DNA of 64,000 bases. Source: JACMLC01 sp963817025 (GTDB taxonomy: Bacteria; Acidobacteriota; Blastocatellia; Pyrinomonadales; Pyrinomonadaceae). Made by a program: the position numbers and the translations under genes. Under the pieces are notes generated by a model. The model saw only the letters and a list, made by a program, of their open reading frames with translations. It ran no database searches and was not told the DNA's origin. This document shows positions 24,478 to 33,487 of this stretch, piece after piece. How positions within the stretch are numbered: the first letter of the stretch is position 1; every line of letters starts with the position of its first letter. The stretch lies in contig CAWFML010000004.1 in NCBI GenBank assembly GCA_963817025.1, forward strand, positions 868,001 to 932,000. Direction: 5' to 3'.

Positions 24478-27336
24478 ATGGCAATTGATCGCATCACGGT
24501 GCGCGGGGCGCGCCAGCATAATCTCAAAAACATCAACGTAGAGATTCCGCGTGACCAATTGACGGTCATCACGGGGCTTTCCGGTTCGGGCAAATCCTCT
24601 CTTGCCTTTGACACGATTTACGCGGAGGGCCAGCGTCGCTATGTCGAATCGCTCTCGGCCTACGCGCGGCAGTTTCTGGACCAACTGGAAAAGCCTGACG
24701 TTGATTCCGTGGACGGCCTCTCGCCAGCCATCTCTATCGAGCAGAAAACAGTCTCGCGCAGCCCGCGCTCGACCGTCGGCACTGTGACGGAAGTTTACGA
24801 TTACCTGCGCCTGCTCTTCTCTTCCATCGGCCAGCCGCACTGTCAAATCTGCGGCGCATCCATCACGCGGCAGAGCGTCGAACAGATCGTCTCAGGCGTG
24901 CTGGCCCTGCCCGAAGGCGAGCGCGTGATGATTCTCGCGCCCGTGGTGCGCGGTCGCAAGGGAGAGTTTAAGAAGGAGCTTGAGAAGCTTGCGAAAGACG
25001 GATTTTTGCGCGCTCGTGTGGATGGAGAGCTGCTGTCGCTCGATGAAGAGATACGTCTCGACAAGCGCCGCAATCACACCATCGAAGCCGTCGTAGACAG
25101 GCTCTTAATCAAGCCGGGCATCAACGAGCGGCTTTCGGAATCCGTTCGCACGGCGCTGAAACTGACTGGCGGCGCGGTGCTCGTCGCCGTCGTGGATGGC
25201 GAAGAAAAGCTCTACTCAGAGCGCATGGCCTGCGTCAACTGCGGCATCAACGTCCCGCCTTTAGAGCCGCGCTCGTTCTCTTTCAACTCCGCCTACGGCG
25301 CGTGCAAACGCTGTCACGGTCTCGGCACTGTGCTCGAAGTTGACCCCGCAAAGATTATTCCCGACGCGACCCAACCTTCGGACAGCATCGCCTTCATGGG
25401 CGCGGACGACAAGCAGGGCACTGCTTATCTAAAAAACGCGCTCGTCGCCGTCATCAAGCATTTCAACACGGATGCTAGCACGTCTTTCATAGAACTGCCG
25501 AAAGAGGTGCGCGACGCATTCTTTCATGGACTCGATATTCCGCTCACTTTTCGTCAGGGGCTTTACACATACCAGAGCGACTGGAAGGGCGCAGTTCGTC
25601 ACCTGCGCGAGCGCATGAATGATGCGCCCTCCGAGAAAGTTCGCCTCGCTCTGGAAGAGATGGTCTCGCCAATCACTTGCCCGGATTGTCATGGCCGTCG
25701 CCTGCAACCCGAATCGCTCGCGGTCAAACTCGGCGGGCGCGGCATCGCGGATTACACAGCGATGCCTATCGAAGACGCTGTGGCGGCATTTGATAAAGTC
25801 AAACTCAACGACAGAGAAGCGCAAATCGCCGGTCTGGTCTTGCGCGAGATCAGGAATCGGCTGCGCTTTCTTGAGACGGTCGGCCTCGGCTATATCACGC
25901 TTGACCGTTCATCGGCCACGCTCTCCGGCGGCGAGGGCCAGCGCATACGGCTTGCGACACAAATCGGCTCGCAACTGCGCGGCGTGCTCTATGTCCTGGA
26001 CGAGCCTTCCATCGGCCTGCACCCGCGCGACAATCAGAAACTTTTAGAAACGCTCTGTGCATTGCGAGATTTGGGCAACACAGTGCTCGTCGTAGAGCAT
26101 GATGAAGAGACCATCAATCGTGCGGATTATGTAGTTGATCTTGGCCCAGGCGCAGGCGCGCACGGCGGCGAAGTGGTGGCGACAGGCACGCCGCAAGAAG
26201 TCTCCGGCAATCCAAACTCTGTGACGGGTCTTTACGTCAGCGGCAAGATGAAGATTGACGTGCCGGAGCAAAGACGCGTGCCGAACGGCAAAGCCATCAC
26301 GGTGCGCGGAGCGCATGCCAACAATCTCAAAGATATTGATGTCACGTTCCCGCTCGGCTTGCTGACGGTCGTGACGGGAGTTTCCGGCTCAGGCAAATCA
26401 ACTTTAGTTGACGACATACTCTATCGCGCTCTCGCGCGTCATCTCTACGGCTCTTTGACCGAAGCCGGAGAGTTTCGAGAGATAGAAGGTCTTGAGCACA
26501 TAGACAAAGTGATAGAGATTGACCAGTCGCCCATCGGTCGCACGCCGCGCTCGAACCCTGCGACCTACACGGGACTCTTTACGCCGATACGCGAGCTTTA
26601 CGCGATGCTGCCGGAATCCAGAGAGCGCGGCTACAAGCCCGGTCGCTTCTCCTTCAACGTCAAGGGGGGACGCTGCGAAGCCTGCGAGGGCGACGGCATG
26701 AAGCGCATCGAGATGAATTTCCTGCCGGATGTTTATGTCCTCTGCGATGTCTGTCGCGGCGCGCGTTACAACCGCGAGACTTTGTCCGTCAAGTACAAGG
26801 GCAAATCCATCGCAGACCTTCTGGACACAACCGTGGAAGAAGCTTTGCCGCTTCTGGAAAACATTCCGCAGATTAAACAGAAGCTCCAAACGCTGTTAGA
26901 TGTCGGCCTCGGCTATATCAAGCTCGGCCAATCCGCAACCACACTTTCGGGCGGCGAAGCGCAGCGCATCAAGCTCGCCAAAGAGTTGTCAAAGCGCGCG
27001 ACAGGACGCACGATCTATATCCTCGACGAGCCGACCACGGGATTGCATTTCGCGGATGTGCATAAGCTCCTTGACGTGCTGCAACGCCTCGTCTCATTGG
27101 GCAACACAGTCATCGTCATCGAACATAATCTGGATGTCATCAAATCCGCAGACTACCTCATAGACCTCGGCCCCGAAGGCGGCTCGCACGGCGGGCGACT
27201 CGTCGCCGCAGGCACGCCCGAAGAGGTCGCGCGCACGCGCAAGTCACACACGGGCCACGCCCTCAAACCACTACTCAACGGTCACGTCTCTACGCCGAAC
27301 GCCAAAAAGAAGAGCGGCGCTAAAAAAGTCGCGTGA
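24478..27336 (+). CDS. uvrA: Excinuclease ABC subunit A
   Basis: The damage-recognition ATPase of nucleotide excision repair, working with UvrB in the cytoplasm. From ATG 24478 the 952-residue product starts MAIDRITVRGARQHNLKN, the usual UvrA N-terminus; an open frame to 24388 exists but adds a non-homologous stretch. Walker A sites GLSGSGKSS (about 31) and GVSGSGKST (about 635), two ABC signatures (LSGGEGQRIRLAT, LSGGEAQRIKLAKEL), zinc modules C-V-N-C ... C-K-R-C and C-E-A-C ... C-D-V-C, and the FSFNVKGGRCEACEGDG segment are all present. The length is normal. It stands alone, 40 bases before the next gene. Confidence 0.98.
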   Translation: MAIDRITVRGARQHNLKNINVEIPRDQLTVITGLSGSGKSSLAFDTIYAEGQRRYVESLSAYARQFLDQLEKPDVDSVDGLSPAISIEQKTVSRSPRSTVGTVTEVYDYLRLLFSSIGQPHCQICGASITRQSVEQIVSGVLALPEGERVMILAPVVRGRKGEFKKELEKLAKDGFLRARVDGELLSLDEEIRLDKRRNHTIEAVVDRLLIKPGINERLSESVRTALKLTGGAVLVAVVDGEEKLYSERMACVNCGINVPPLEPRSFSFNSAYGACKRCHGLGTVLEVDPAKIIPDATQPSDSIAFMGADDKQGTAYLKNALVAVIKHFNTDASTSFIELPKEVRDAFFHGLDIPLTFRQGLYTYQSDWKGAVRHLRERMNDAPSEKVRLALEEMVSPITCPDCHGRRLQPESLAVKLGGRGIADYTAMPIEDAVAAFDKVKLNDREAQIAGLVLREIRNRLRFLETVGLGYITLDRSSATLSGGEGQRIRLATQIGSQLRGVLYVLDEPSIGLHPRDNQKLLETLCALRDLGNTVLVVEHDEETINRADYVVDLGPGAGAHGGEVVATGTPQEVSGNPNSVTGLYVSGKMKIDVPEQRRVPNGKAITVRGAHANNLKDIDVTFPLGLLTVVTGVSGSGKSTLVDDILYRALARHLYGSLTEAGEFREIEGLEHIDKVIEIDQSPIGRTPRSNPATYTGLFTPIRELYAMLPESRERGYKPGRFSFNVKGGRCEACEGDGMKRIEMNFLPDVYVLCDVCRGARYNRETLSVKYKGKSIADLLDTTVEEALPLLENIPQIKQKLQTLLDVGLGYIKLGQSATTLSGGEAQRIKLAKELSKRATGRTIYILDEPTTGLHFADVHKLLDVLQRLVSLGNTVIVIEHNLDVIKSADYLIDLGPEGGSHGGRLVAAGTPEEVARTRKSHTGHALKPLLNGHVSTPNAKKKSGAKKVA

Positions 27337-27376
27337 TATACTCCGCACAATACCCCGGCGAAGGAGTCTCTAAAGC

Positions 27377-28348
27377 GTGTCCATTTATGAAGATGATTTG
27401 AGACCCCTCAGTTTGCAGGAGGTGAAGACCTATCCGCTCGCTTCGCGCGAGAGCAAGGTGACGGTCACGGATTTCGCGCGTCCTGTCAGTGAGCACTCTT
27501 CGCTCCGCGATTTTCTGAAAAAGCTGCCGGACATTCTGGCCGTTCGCTCTTTGCGCGAGGTGGCCGCGCAGGTTCGGCGCGCGAAGAAATTACGGAAGCC
27601 TGTCATCTGGGGCATCGGCGGGCATGTCGTCAAGACCGGACTCGCGCCGGTGATTATTGATCTCATGCAGCGCGGGTTTGTGACGGCGATTGCAGCGAAC
27701 GGTTCAGTGCTGGTGCATGATGCAGAGATTGCGATGGCCGGTTCGACTTCGGAGGACGTGGATGCCAGCCTCGGCGCGGGCGCGTTCGGCGCGGCAGAAG
27801 AGACCGGAAAGCTTTTGAATGATGCGGCGTGGATGGGCCAGCGTTATGAAATTGGTCTGGGCGAAGCGATGGGCCGCGCGCTTCTCTCTCTTGACCCGCC
27901 GCACAAAGATCACTCTCTACTCTGCGCCGCTTATCACTTAAAACTTCCCTTCACCGCGCATGTCGCCATCGGCGCGGACATCGCGCACTTTCACCCCACG
28001 GCGGACGGCGCGGCGCTCGGCCAGACGACGCACACGGACTTTCGCCTGCTGGCAGAGCTTGTCAGGCGCATGCATGGCGGCGGCGTCTATCTGAACATAG
28101 GCTCGGCAGTCATGCTGCCCGAAATATTTTTAAAGGCCGTCACGCTCGTGCGTAATCTGGGCCACCCATTGGAGGATTTGACGACGGCTAACTTCGACTT
28201 TATCCAATCCTATCGCCCGCTCACTAATGTCGTCCGCCGCCCCACAGCCGAAGGCGCTGGACGAGGCTATTCCATCACAGGCCATCATGAACTGATGATT
28301 CCACTACTGGCCGCCGAAATTCTTTGCGCCGAAGATGGCTCCGCTTAA
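27377..28348 (+). CDS. Conserved protein of uncertain function, possibly deoxyhypusine-synthase-like (323 aa)
   Basis: It starts at GTG 27377 with AAGGAG ten bases before. The sequence is soluble and Rossmann-like: PVIWGIGGHVVKTGLAPVIIDLMQRGFVTAIAANGSVLVHDAEIA, then GSTSEDVDASLGAGAFGAAEETG, HVAIGADIAHFHP, and GGGVYLNIGSAVMLPEIFLKA. These glycine-rich turns look like the NAD-binding fold of deoxyhypusine synthase relatives, and bacterial proteins of this general look are labelled that way, but I cannot confirm the catalytic lysine and bacteria lack eIF5A. An unknown NAD-dependent or sugar-nucleotide-type enzyme is equally possible. It is 40 bases behind uvrA, perhaps cotranscribed. Confidence 0.6.
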   Translation: MSIYEDDLRPLSLQEVKTYPLASRESKVTVTDFARPVSEHSSLRDFLKKLPDILAVRSLREVAAQVRRAKKLRKPVIWGIGGHVVKTGLAPVIIDLMQRGFVTAIAANGSVLVHDAEIAMAGSTSEDVDASLGAGAFGAAEETGKLLNDAAWMGQRYEIGLGEAMGRALLSLDPPHKDHSLLCAAYHLKLPFTAHVAIGADIAHFHPTADGAALGQTTHTDFRLLAELVRRMHGGGVYLNIGSAVMLPEIFLKAVTLVRNLGHPLEDLTTANFDFIQSYRPLTNVVRRPTAEGAGRGYSITGHHELMIPLLAAEILCAEDGSA

Positions 28349-28440
28349 GCACCTCCGCTAAACCTCCTTATCAGGGCTGCGAGAAAATTCCCGACGCTTT
28401 CATTCGGCGCTTTATCACCAGAGCCGTCTCTGATTCTCTC

Positions 28441-28550
28441 AAAATTAACGTCAGTGCGGCATAAGAAAGATTTCGGTTTTCTCAGCCCCGCGAGGGGCTT
28501 TCAGGCTGCATCAACTGATGCTGATGTCGTAACTGACGTAAAATTAATTT
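28441..28550. repeat. Nested inverted-repeat structure upstream of the iron operon
   Basis: Outer ends ACGTCAGT (28448-28455) and ACTGACGT (28532-28539) enclose an AGCCCC-GCGA-GGGGCT hairpin (28484-28499) and a GCATCA/TGATGC pair (28508-28520). It may be a terminator region of the previous gene or a small element; there is no U-run long enough to decide. Confidence 0.45.
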
Positions 28551-28560
28551 CGCAAGAAGC

Positions 28561-28615
28561 TTGACAAGAGAGTTTGATTGGATTAAGTTTAGCTCGATTC
28601 TGAAAACGGTTTTCA
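28561..28615 (+). promoter_or_regulatory. Putative promoter and Fur-like 7-1-7 box of the iron operon
   Basis: TTGACA at 28561-28566 is followed, 34 bases on, by TGAAAAC-G-GTTTTCA (28601-28615), a perfect 7-1-7 inverted repeat that matches the Fur heptamer TGATAAT at five of seven positions on each side. No strong -10 is visible. The box precedes a TonB siderophore receptor, which supports iron control (inferred). Confidence 0.55.
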
Positions 28616-28853
28616 ATTTCACCCACACCGACGACTGAACTATCTTATCTTTTCAAGAAGTCTGAAGAGTCCGGTTTCGAGATTCGAGTTTTCAGCGGAA
28701 GCGAAAGATGACTGGATAATTTCGAGGCAAAAAGGAAAGAGGGCGCACGACCAAATCCGGCAAGAAGCGACCGTGCACCCCAATCGACAACCGAGCGGGT
28801 TGACGACCGTAGCTATTCTACGTTCGTCAGCCACAACTTTCAATGAAGATGAA

Positions 28854-28949
28854 ATGATGGCTGAGACCACACTTAACAAGCGTCAAGCTTTTTTCGCCCG
28901 CCTGTTTCTCGCCGCAGCCCTCTTTTCAATCTTTGACGTGTCTGCTTAG
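28854..28949 (+). CDS. Possible 31-residue leader peptide upstream of the TonB receptor
   Basis: ATG-ATG-GCT ... GTG-TCT-GCT-TAG encodes a peptide that is little more than a signal-sequence-like stretch (KRQAFFARLFLAAALFSIF) ending D-V-S-A just before the stop. A weak GAAGATGAA precedes it. It lies 41 bases before the receptor gene, between the Fur-like box and that gene. It may be a regulatory leader, a small membrane peptide or chance. Confidence 0.35.
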   Translation: MMAETTLNKRQAFFARLFLAAALFSIFDVSA

Positions 28950-28990
28950 GTTCGCTCTGTTCTGCCGGCAGATGTTTCAGGAGAAATGTT

Positions 28991-31420
28991 ATGAAGATAA
29001 ATAAGAAAAAAACGTCTCACAGGTCAAAGCGGCGCGGCCCCAAGCATTGGATCGTAGCTGTCGGCACGATGGGCGTCCTTGTGGCATACACGATTGGCAA
29101 CAGCCGGGCGGTGGCGCTCGGATATGCGCGCGGGGCGGCGGAGACGAGCCATTCGCAGGTGCAGGAGAAATCTCAGGTTCTCCGCTTCGACATTCCGCCC
29201 GGCCCTTTGGCGACGGTGCTGAACGCTTTCGAGAGCGTCACAGGATTGAGCGTGCAGATGCCTGATGACAAGATGCGTGGCATCTCTTCGCCGGGTGTGT
29301 CGGGAGCTTACACGGCAGAAGAAGCTCTGAAACAACTGCTCAAAGGCACTGGCATCAGCTATCGCTTCACAGCTTCTCAGACCGTCACGCTGGAAATTAG
29401 CGGGCTGGCGGAATCCGTCAACGTGGAAGAGGGCGTGCCGCAGGTGTCGTCTCCCAAATACACAGAGCCGCTGCGCGACATCCCGCAGACCATCACGATC
29501 ATCCCCAAAGATATTATCGAGAAGCAGAGCGCGACGACCCTGCGCGAAGTGCTGAGCAATGTCCCCGGCCTCACGCTGACGGCTGGCGAAGGCGGCGCTC
29601 CTGCGGGTGATAATCTGACTTTGCGCGGCTTCAGTGCGCGCAACGACATCTTTGTTGATGGCGTGCGCGACCTCGGGCCACAATCGCGTGACCCCTTCAA
29701 TCTCGAACAGGTGGAAATCGTCAAAGGCCCCGGCTCTGCCTATGTCGGGCGCGGCTCGACGGGCGGGACGATCAACCTCGTGAGTAAAACGCCGGGGCTG
29801 CGTCCCTCCTATGGCCTGACGCTTAATTTCGGCAGCGACAGAACGAAGCGTGCGACCGCAGACCTCAACATCCCCTTAAAGAAAATCGGATTAGGAGAGC
29901 ATGCGGCTTTCCGCCTGAACTTCGTGGGCCACGTATCCGCAGTGGCCGGACGCGAGGTGGTGGAAAACGAGCGTTGGGGCGTCGCTCCATCCTTAGCGTT
30001 AGGTCTCGGCACGCCGACCCGTCTGATCTTCAGCTACTTCAAATTGAAGCAGGACAATATCTCCGATTACGGCATCCCGTGGGTTCCTGTGACCAACAAT
30101 GCGCTGGTCGCTTACCGTGATCGCCCCGCTCCGGTTCCGCGCGACACCTTCTACGGGCTGAAGTCGCGCGACTTCGAGAAGCTGGATGCCGATCTGTTCA
30201 CCTTCCGCTTCGAGCGTGACATCAACGAAAAGATGACGTTCCGAAACCAGTTCCGTTTCGGTCGTTCAACACGCGACTCGATAGCGACGCCGCCACGCTT
30301 CGCCGGTAACAACTCGACCGCCATCAACCGCGAGCTGAGGTCATGGGTTACAGAGGATGATGTCTGGGACAACCAGACAGATTTGCGCGCAGGATTTTCG
30401 ACGGGCAGCATCGGACACGCCATCGTCGGCGGCCTTGCTCTCACCAGAGAGCGCAACAAACGAGTGACGCGCACTGCCGGAAACATGCTGACCACGCTGT
30501 TCAATCCTAACCCGAACGATATTTTCCCCGGCGCGATTGTCATCAATCCTATTGTTGGCGACATCACCGCAAACTCTGCCGCGCTTTATCTGTTCGATAC
30601 TGCGAAGCTCAGCGAGAAGTGGGAAGTGAACGGCGGGCTGCGCTGGGACTATTTCGATGCGGATGGCATCGTCACACAAACCGGCGCACGTGTGGCAAGG
30701 ATTGATAGGCTGTTCAGCTACAAGGCGGGCGTGGTCTTTAAGCCGCTGCCTATCGGCAGTATTTATGCTGCTTATGGAACCTCGCTCAACCCGTCGCTCG
30801 AAGGTTTGTCTTATGGCACGGCCAACACAGCGATTGACCCGGAGAAGACTTATAACTTTGAGGTCGGCAGCAAGTGGGACTTGCTCCGCCAGCGTTTGTC
30901 ACTCACCGGAGCCGTCTTTCACATCAGGAAGACCAATGCGCGCACGCCGGGCCTTGTGCCGGGCGACCCGCCGCAAGTGCTTCAGGGCGAGCAGCGCGTG
31001 GCGGGAGTCGAGTTAGGGCTATCGGGCCGCATCACGCGCGCGTGGACGGTCTTCGGCGGCTACACTTTCCTCGACAGCAAGATCGTGGATTCAAACACGG
31101 TGGCGGAAATCGGGAAAGATATTATCAACACGCCGCGAAACTCTCTGAGCGTTTGGACGACTTATCGTGTCTGGAAGATAGACCTCGGCGGCAGCACGCG
31201 TTTCGTCGGCCAGCGTTTCGGCAACAATACGAACACGCGTTTTGTCGAAGGCTACTGGGTCGTCGATGCGATGGCCTCGTACCCTTTGAGGGAAAATATT
31301 GATCTCAGGCTCAATATGTACAACCTCGGTGACAAATATTATTTCGACCGTCTGGGCGGCGGGCATCTCATACCGGGGCCTGCGCGTTCCGTGATGCTGA
31401 GCACCAGTTTCAGATTTTAA
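28991..31420 (+). CDS. TonB-dependent siderophore receptor with N-terminal signalling (STN) domain (809 aa)
   Basis: An outer-membrane gated channel for ferric siderophores. After a basic N-terminus and one hydrophobic segment, residues about 63-120 form an STN domain (LRFDIPPGPLATVLNAFESVTG, then TAEEALKQLLKGTGI), as in FecA. The plug spans about 150-270 (DIPQTITIIPKDIIEKQ, VPGLTLTAGEG, LRGFSARNDIFVDGVRD, VEIVKGPGSAYVGRGSTGG). The rest is the 22-strand barrel, ending in the expected aromatic F (LSTSFRF). FecA-type STN domains normally signal to a FecR/FecI pair, none of which is adjacent. AGGAGA lies before ATG. It heads a set with PiuC- and PepSY-type genes. Confidence 0.93.
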   Translation: MKINKKKTSHRSKRRGPKHWIVAVGTMGVLVAYTIGNSRAVALGYARGAAETSHSQVQEKSQVLRFDIPPGPLATVLNAFESVTGLSVQMPDDKMRGISSPGVSGAYTAEEALKQLLKGTGISYRFTASQTVTLEISGLAESVNVEEGVPQVSSPKYTEPLRDIPQTITIIPKDIIEKQSATTLREVLSNVPGLTLTAGEGGAPAGDNLTLRGFSARNDIFVDGVRDLGPQSRDPFNLEQVEIVKGPGSAYVGRGSTGGTINLVSKTPGLRPSYGLTLNFGSDRTKRATADLNIPLKKIGLGEHAAFRLNFVGHVSAVAGREVVENERWGVAPSLALGLGTPTRLIFSYFKLKQDNISDYGIPWVPVTNNALVAYRDRPAPVPRDTFYGLKSRDFEKLDADLFTFRFERDINEKMTFRNQFRFGRSTRDSIATPPRFAGNNSTAINRELRSWVTEDDVWDNQTDLRAGFSTGSIGHAIVGGLALTRERNKRVTRTAGNMLTTLFNPNPNDIFPGAIVINPIVGDITANSAALYLFDTAKLSEKWEVNGGLRWDYFDADGIVTQTGARVARIDRLFSYKAGVVFKPLPIGSIYAAYGTSLNPSLEGLSYGTANTAIDPEKTYNFEVGSKWDLLRQRLSLTGAVFHIRKTNARTPGLVPGDPPQVLQGEQRVAGVELGLSGRITRAWTVFGGYTFLDSKIVDSNTVAEIGKDIINTPRNSLSVWTTYRVWKIDLGGSTRFVGQRFGNNTNTRFVEGYWVVDAMASYPLRENIDLRLNMYNLGDKYYFDRLGGGHLIPGPARSVMLSTSFRF

Positions 31421-31433
31421 TTCATGAGGGTTT

Positions 31434-31475
31434 GCGGCCTGCGTCCGAGATATGAAAGGACGCAGGCCGCGTTTA
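31434..31475 (+). terminator. Hairpin after the TonB receptor gene
   Basis: A 13-bp perfect stem (31434-31446 with 31458-31470) followed by GTTTATT. It could end part of the transcripts, making the downstream genes less expressed than the receptor. Confidence 0.65.
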
Positions 31476-31497
31476 TTCTGAAGCGGGGATAAGAAGT

Positions 31498-32178
31498 ATG
31501 CTGTTGCAGGTTCCTGATGTCTTGACTGCCGTGGAAGTCGCGCAGTGCAGGCGTGCGCTAGATGCGGCGGACTGGATTGATGGACGAGTCACTGCGGGCC
31601 ACCAGTCGGCGCGTGCCAAAGACAACATGCAACTGCCCGAAGATTCCACTGCGGCGCAACGAATGGGCAAGCTCATTGTGGCTGCGCTTGGACGCAATAC
31701 TTTGTTCACGGCTGCGGCGTTGCCATCGCAAATATTCCCCCCTTTGTTCAACCGCTATCAGGGCGGGCAATCATTCGGCAATCACGTTGACAACGCCATA
31801 CGGCAGGTGACGGGCACGGCTTATCGCATTCGCACAGACCTTTCCGCGACGCTCTTCCTGAGCCAGCCGGACGAGTATGACGGCGGCGAGCTTCTGGTCG
31901 AAGACACATACGGCGTTCATAGCGTTAAGCTGCCCGCAGGTCATCTGATTCTCTATCCTTCGAGCAGCCTCCATCGCGTGTCTCCTGTGACACGCGGAGC
32001 GCGTCTCGCATCCTTCTTCTGGATTCAGAGCATGGTACGCGACGACGGCCAGCGGACATTGCTGTTCGATCTGGATATGGCTATCCAGCGCATCGTACAG
32101 GACGCGCCGGAACATCCTTCCGCCGTGCAACTGACGGCGGTCTATCATAACCTGCTGAGACGCTGGGCGAATGTCTGA
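31498..32178 (+). CDS. piuC: PKHD-type Fe(II)/2-oxoglutarate hydroxylase (PiuC/YbiX family, 226 aa)
   Basis: A cytoplasmic non-heme iron dioxygenase usually paired with siderophore receptors; its substrate is not established. The iron triad is visible: H-x-D in FGNHVDNAIRQV (about 97-99) and the distal His in SSSLHRVSPVTRGAR (about 160), with the 2-oxoglutarate-binding Arg in that same RGAR stretch. YDGGELLVEDTYG and LPAGHLILYPSSSLH are family marks. The length (226) equals YbiX. It follows the TonB receptor by 77 bases, across a hairpin, and precedes a PepSY membrane protein, the same neighbourhood as piuABC in Pseudomonas. Confidence 0.9.
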   Translation: MLLQVPDVLTAVEVAQCRRALDAADWIDGRVTAGHQSARAKDNMQLPEDSTAAQRMGKLIVAALGRNTLFTAAALPSQIFPPLFNRYQGGQSFGNHVDNAIRQVTGTAYRIRTDLSATLFLSQPDEYDGGELLVEDTYGVHSVKLPAGHLILYPSSSLHRVSPVTRGARLASFFWIQSMVRDDGQRTLLFDLDMAIQRIVQDAPEHPSAVQLTAVYHNLLRRWANV

Positions 32179-32216
32179 GCGAGGAATCATTTGTCTGAGC
32201 AAGGAATTATTGAGTC

Positions 32217-33446
32217 ATGAAGCGATTTCGCAAAATTATTTTCTGGTGTCACCTGTCTGCGGGTGTGACGGCGGCGCTGGTTATCTTCGTCATGTCGGTC
32301 ACGGGCGCGCTGCTGGCCTTCGAGCCGCAAATAGTTCGCTATGCCGAGCGCGACATGCGAACAGTGCAGCCGCCGGGAGCAGAAGCAGTTCGGCTCGGCC
32401 CGCAAGCGTTGTTTGCCAAAGCTCTTGAGGCAAGGCCGGAGGCTAAACCGACGGGCCTCACGCTTCAGGCAGACAGAACGGCTGCGGCTTCCTTCGCACT
32501 GGGACGCGAGGGAATGCTGTACGTGAATCCTTATACGGGCGAAGTGTTGGGCGAGGGCGCGAAAGGCTTCAGAAACTTTTTCCGCGTCGTGACGGACTGG
32601 CATCGCTGGCTCGGAATGTCGGGCGAGGGCCGCGCGCTGGGCCGCGCCGTCACGGGAGCATGCAACGCCGCTTTTCTCTTGCTCGCCATAACGGGCATCT
32701 ACATCTGGTGGCCCAAGCAGTTAAGCTGGCGATTCCTCAAACCCGTCACATTTTTTAAGTGGCGGCATAACACCGCTCGCGCGCGAGATTTCAACTGGCA
32801 TAACACCATAGGCTTCTGGTCATCTTCAATTCTGATCCTGCTGACCATCACGGGTCTGGTCATCTCTTACCAGTGGGCCAACAATCTTGTGTACCGCTTG
32901 ACAGGCAACCAGCCGCCCGCGCCGCAAGCGCCGCAAGCCGCAGGGCCAAACGCTCAGGCGCGCAATGAACAGGAGCCGCGCAACTTGATTCCGGCCAATC
33001 TCGACCAGCTCTGGACGCGCGCAGAGCAGCAGGTCGCCGTCTGGAAATCTATTACCTTACGGCTGCCTGCGCGTTCCGGCGCACCCGTCTCATTCTCCAT
33101 AGATGAAGGCACGTCATGGAATCCGATTGCGCGCTCGCAGTTGACGTTCGACCCGAAGACGCCGGACGCGGTGAAGTGGGAACCCTACGCCGGTCTGAAC
33201 GCCGGACGCCAGTTGCGCTCGTGGGTGCGGTCAACGCATACAGGAGAATCCGGGGGACTGGTGGGACAAATCCTCGCCTGTCTGGCCTCGCTCGGCGGCG
33301 CGATGCTTGTGTGGACGGGGCTATCGCTCTCATGGCAACGCTTTCGCGCGTGGCTCGTGCGGCGAAAACTCAAAGGCGCGTCTTCGACTGCGGACGAAAC
33401 CATGAGCGAAGCGATTGATTACAAGGATGAAGCTCTCTCGTCCTGA
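32217..33446 (+). CDS. PepSY-associated transmembrane protein (PiuB-like iron uptake reductase, 409 aa)
   Basis: Four membrane helices are visible: the first at about 13-35 (LSAGVTAALVIFVMSVTGALLAF), the second around 145-165 after WHRWLGMSGEGRALGRAVTG, the third about 200-220 (FWSSSILILLTITGLVISYQW), the fourth near 350-375. The W-H-R-W-L motif and H-N-T-I-G-F-W-S near the membrane may hold heme, as in PiuB/FsrB-type ferric-siderophore reductases. A proline/alanine-rich insert (about 230-260) is unusual. The probable role is reductive release of iron at the inner membrane (inferred from family and context). Confidence 0.85.
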   Translation: MKRFRKIIFWCHLSAGVTAALVIFVMSVTGALLAFEPQIVRYAERDMRTVQPPGAEAVRLGPQALFAKALEARPEAKPTGLTLQADRTAAASFALGREGMLYVNPYTGEVLGEGAKGFRNFFRVVTDWHRWLGMSGEGRALGRAVTGACNAAFLLLAITGIYIWWPKQLSWRFLKPVTFFKWRHNTARARDFNWHNTIGFWSSSILILLTITGLVISYQWANNLVYRLTGNQPPAPQAPQAAGPNAQARNEQEPRNLIPANLDQLWTRAEQQVAVWKSITLRLPARSGAPVSFSIDEGTSWNPIARSQLTFDPKTPDAVKWEPYAGLNAGRQLRSWVRSTHTGESGGLVGQILACLASLGGAMLVWTGLSLSWQRFRAWLVRRKLKGASSTADETMSEAIDYKDEALSS

Positions 33447-33487
33447 TTCATCGTCAACAGATAATCATAGAAAGGTTGTTTTAAGAG

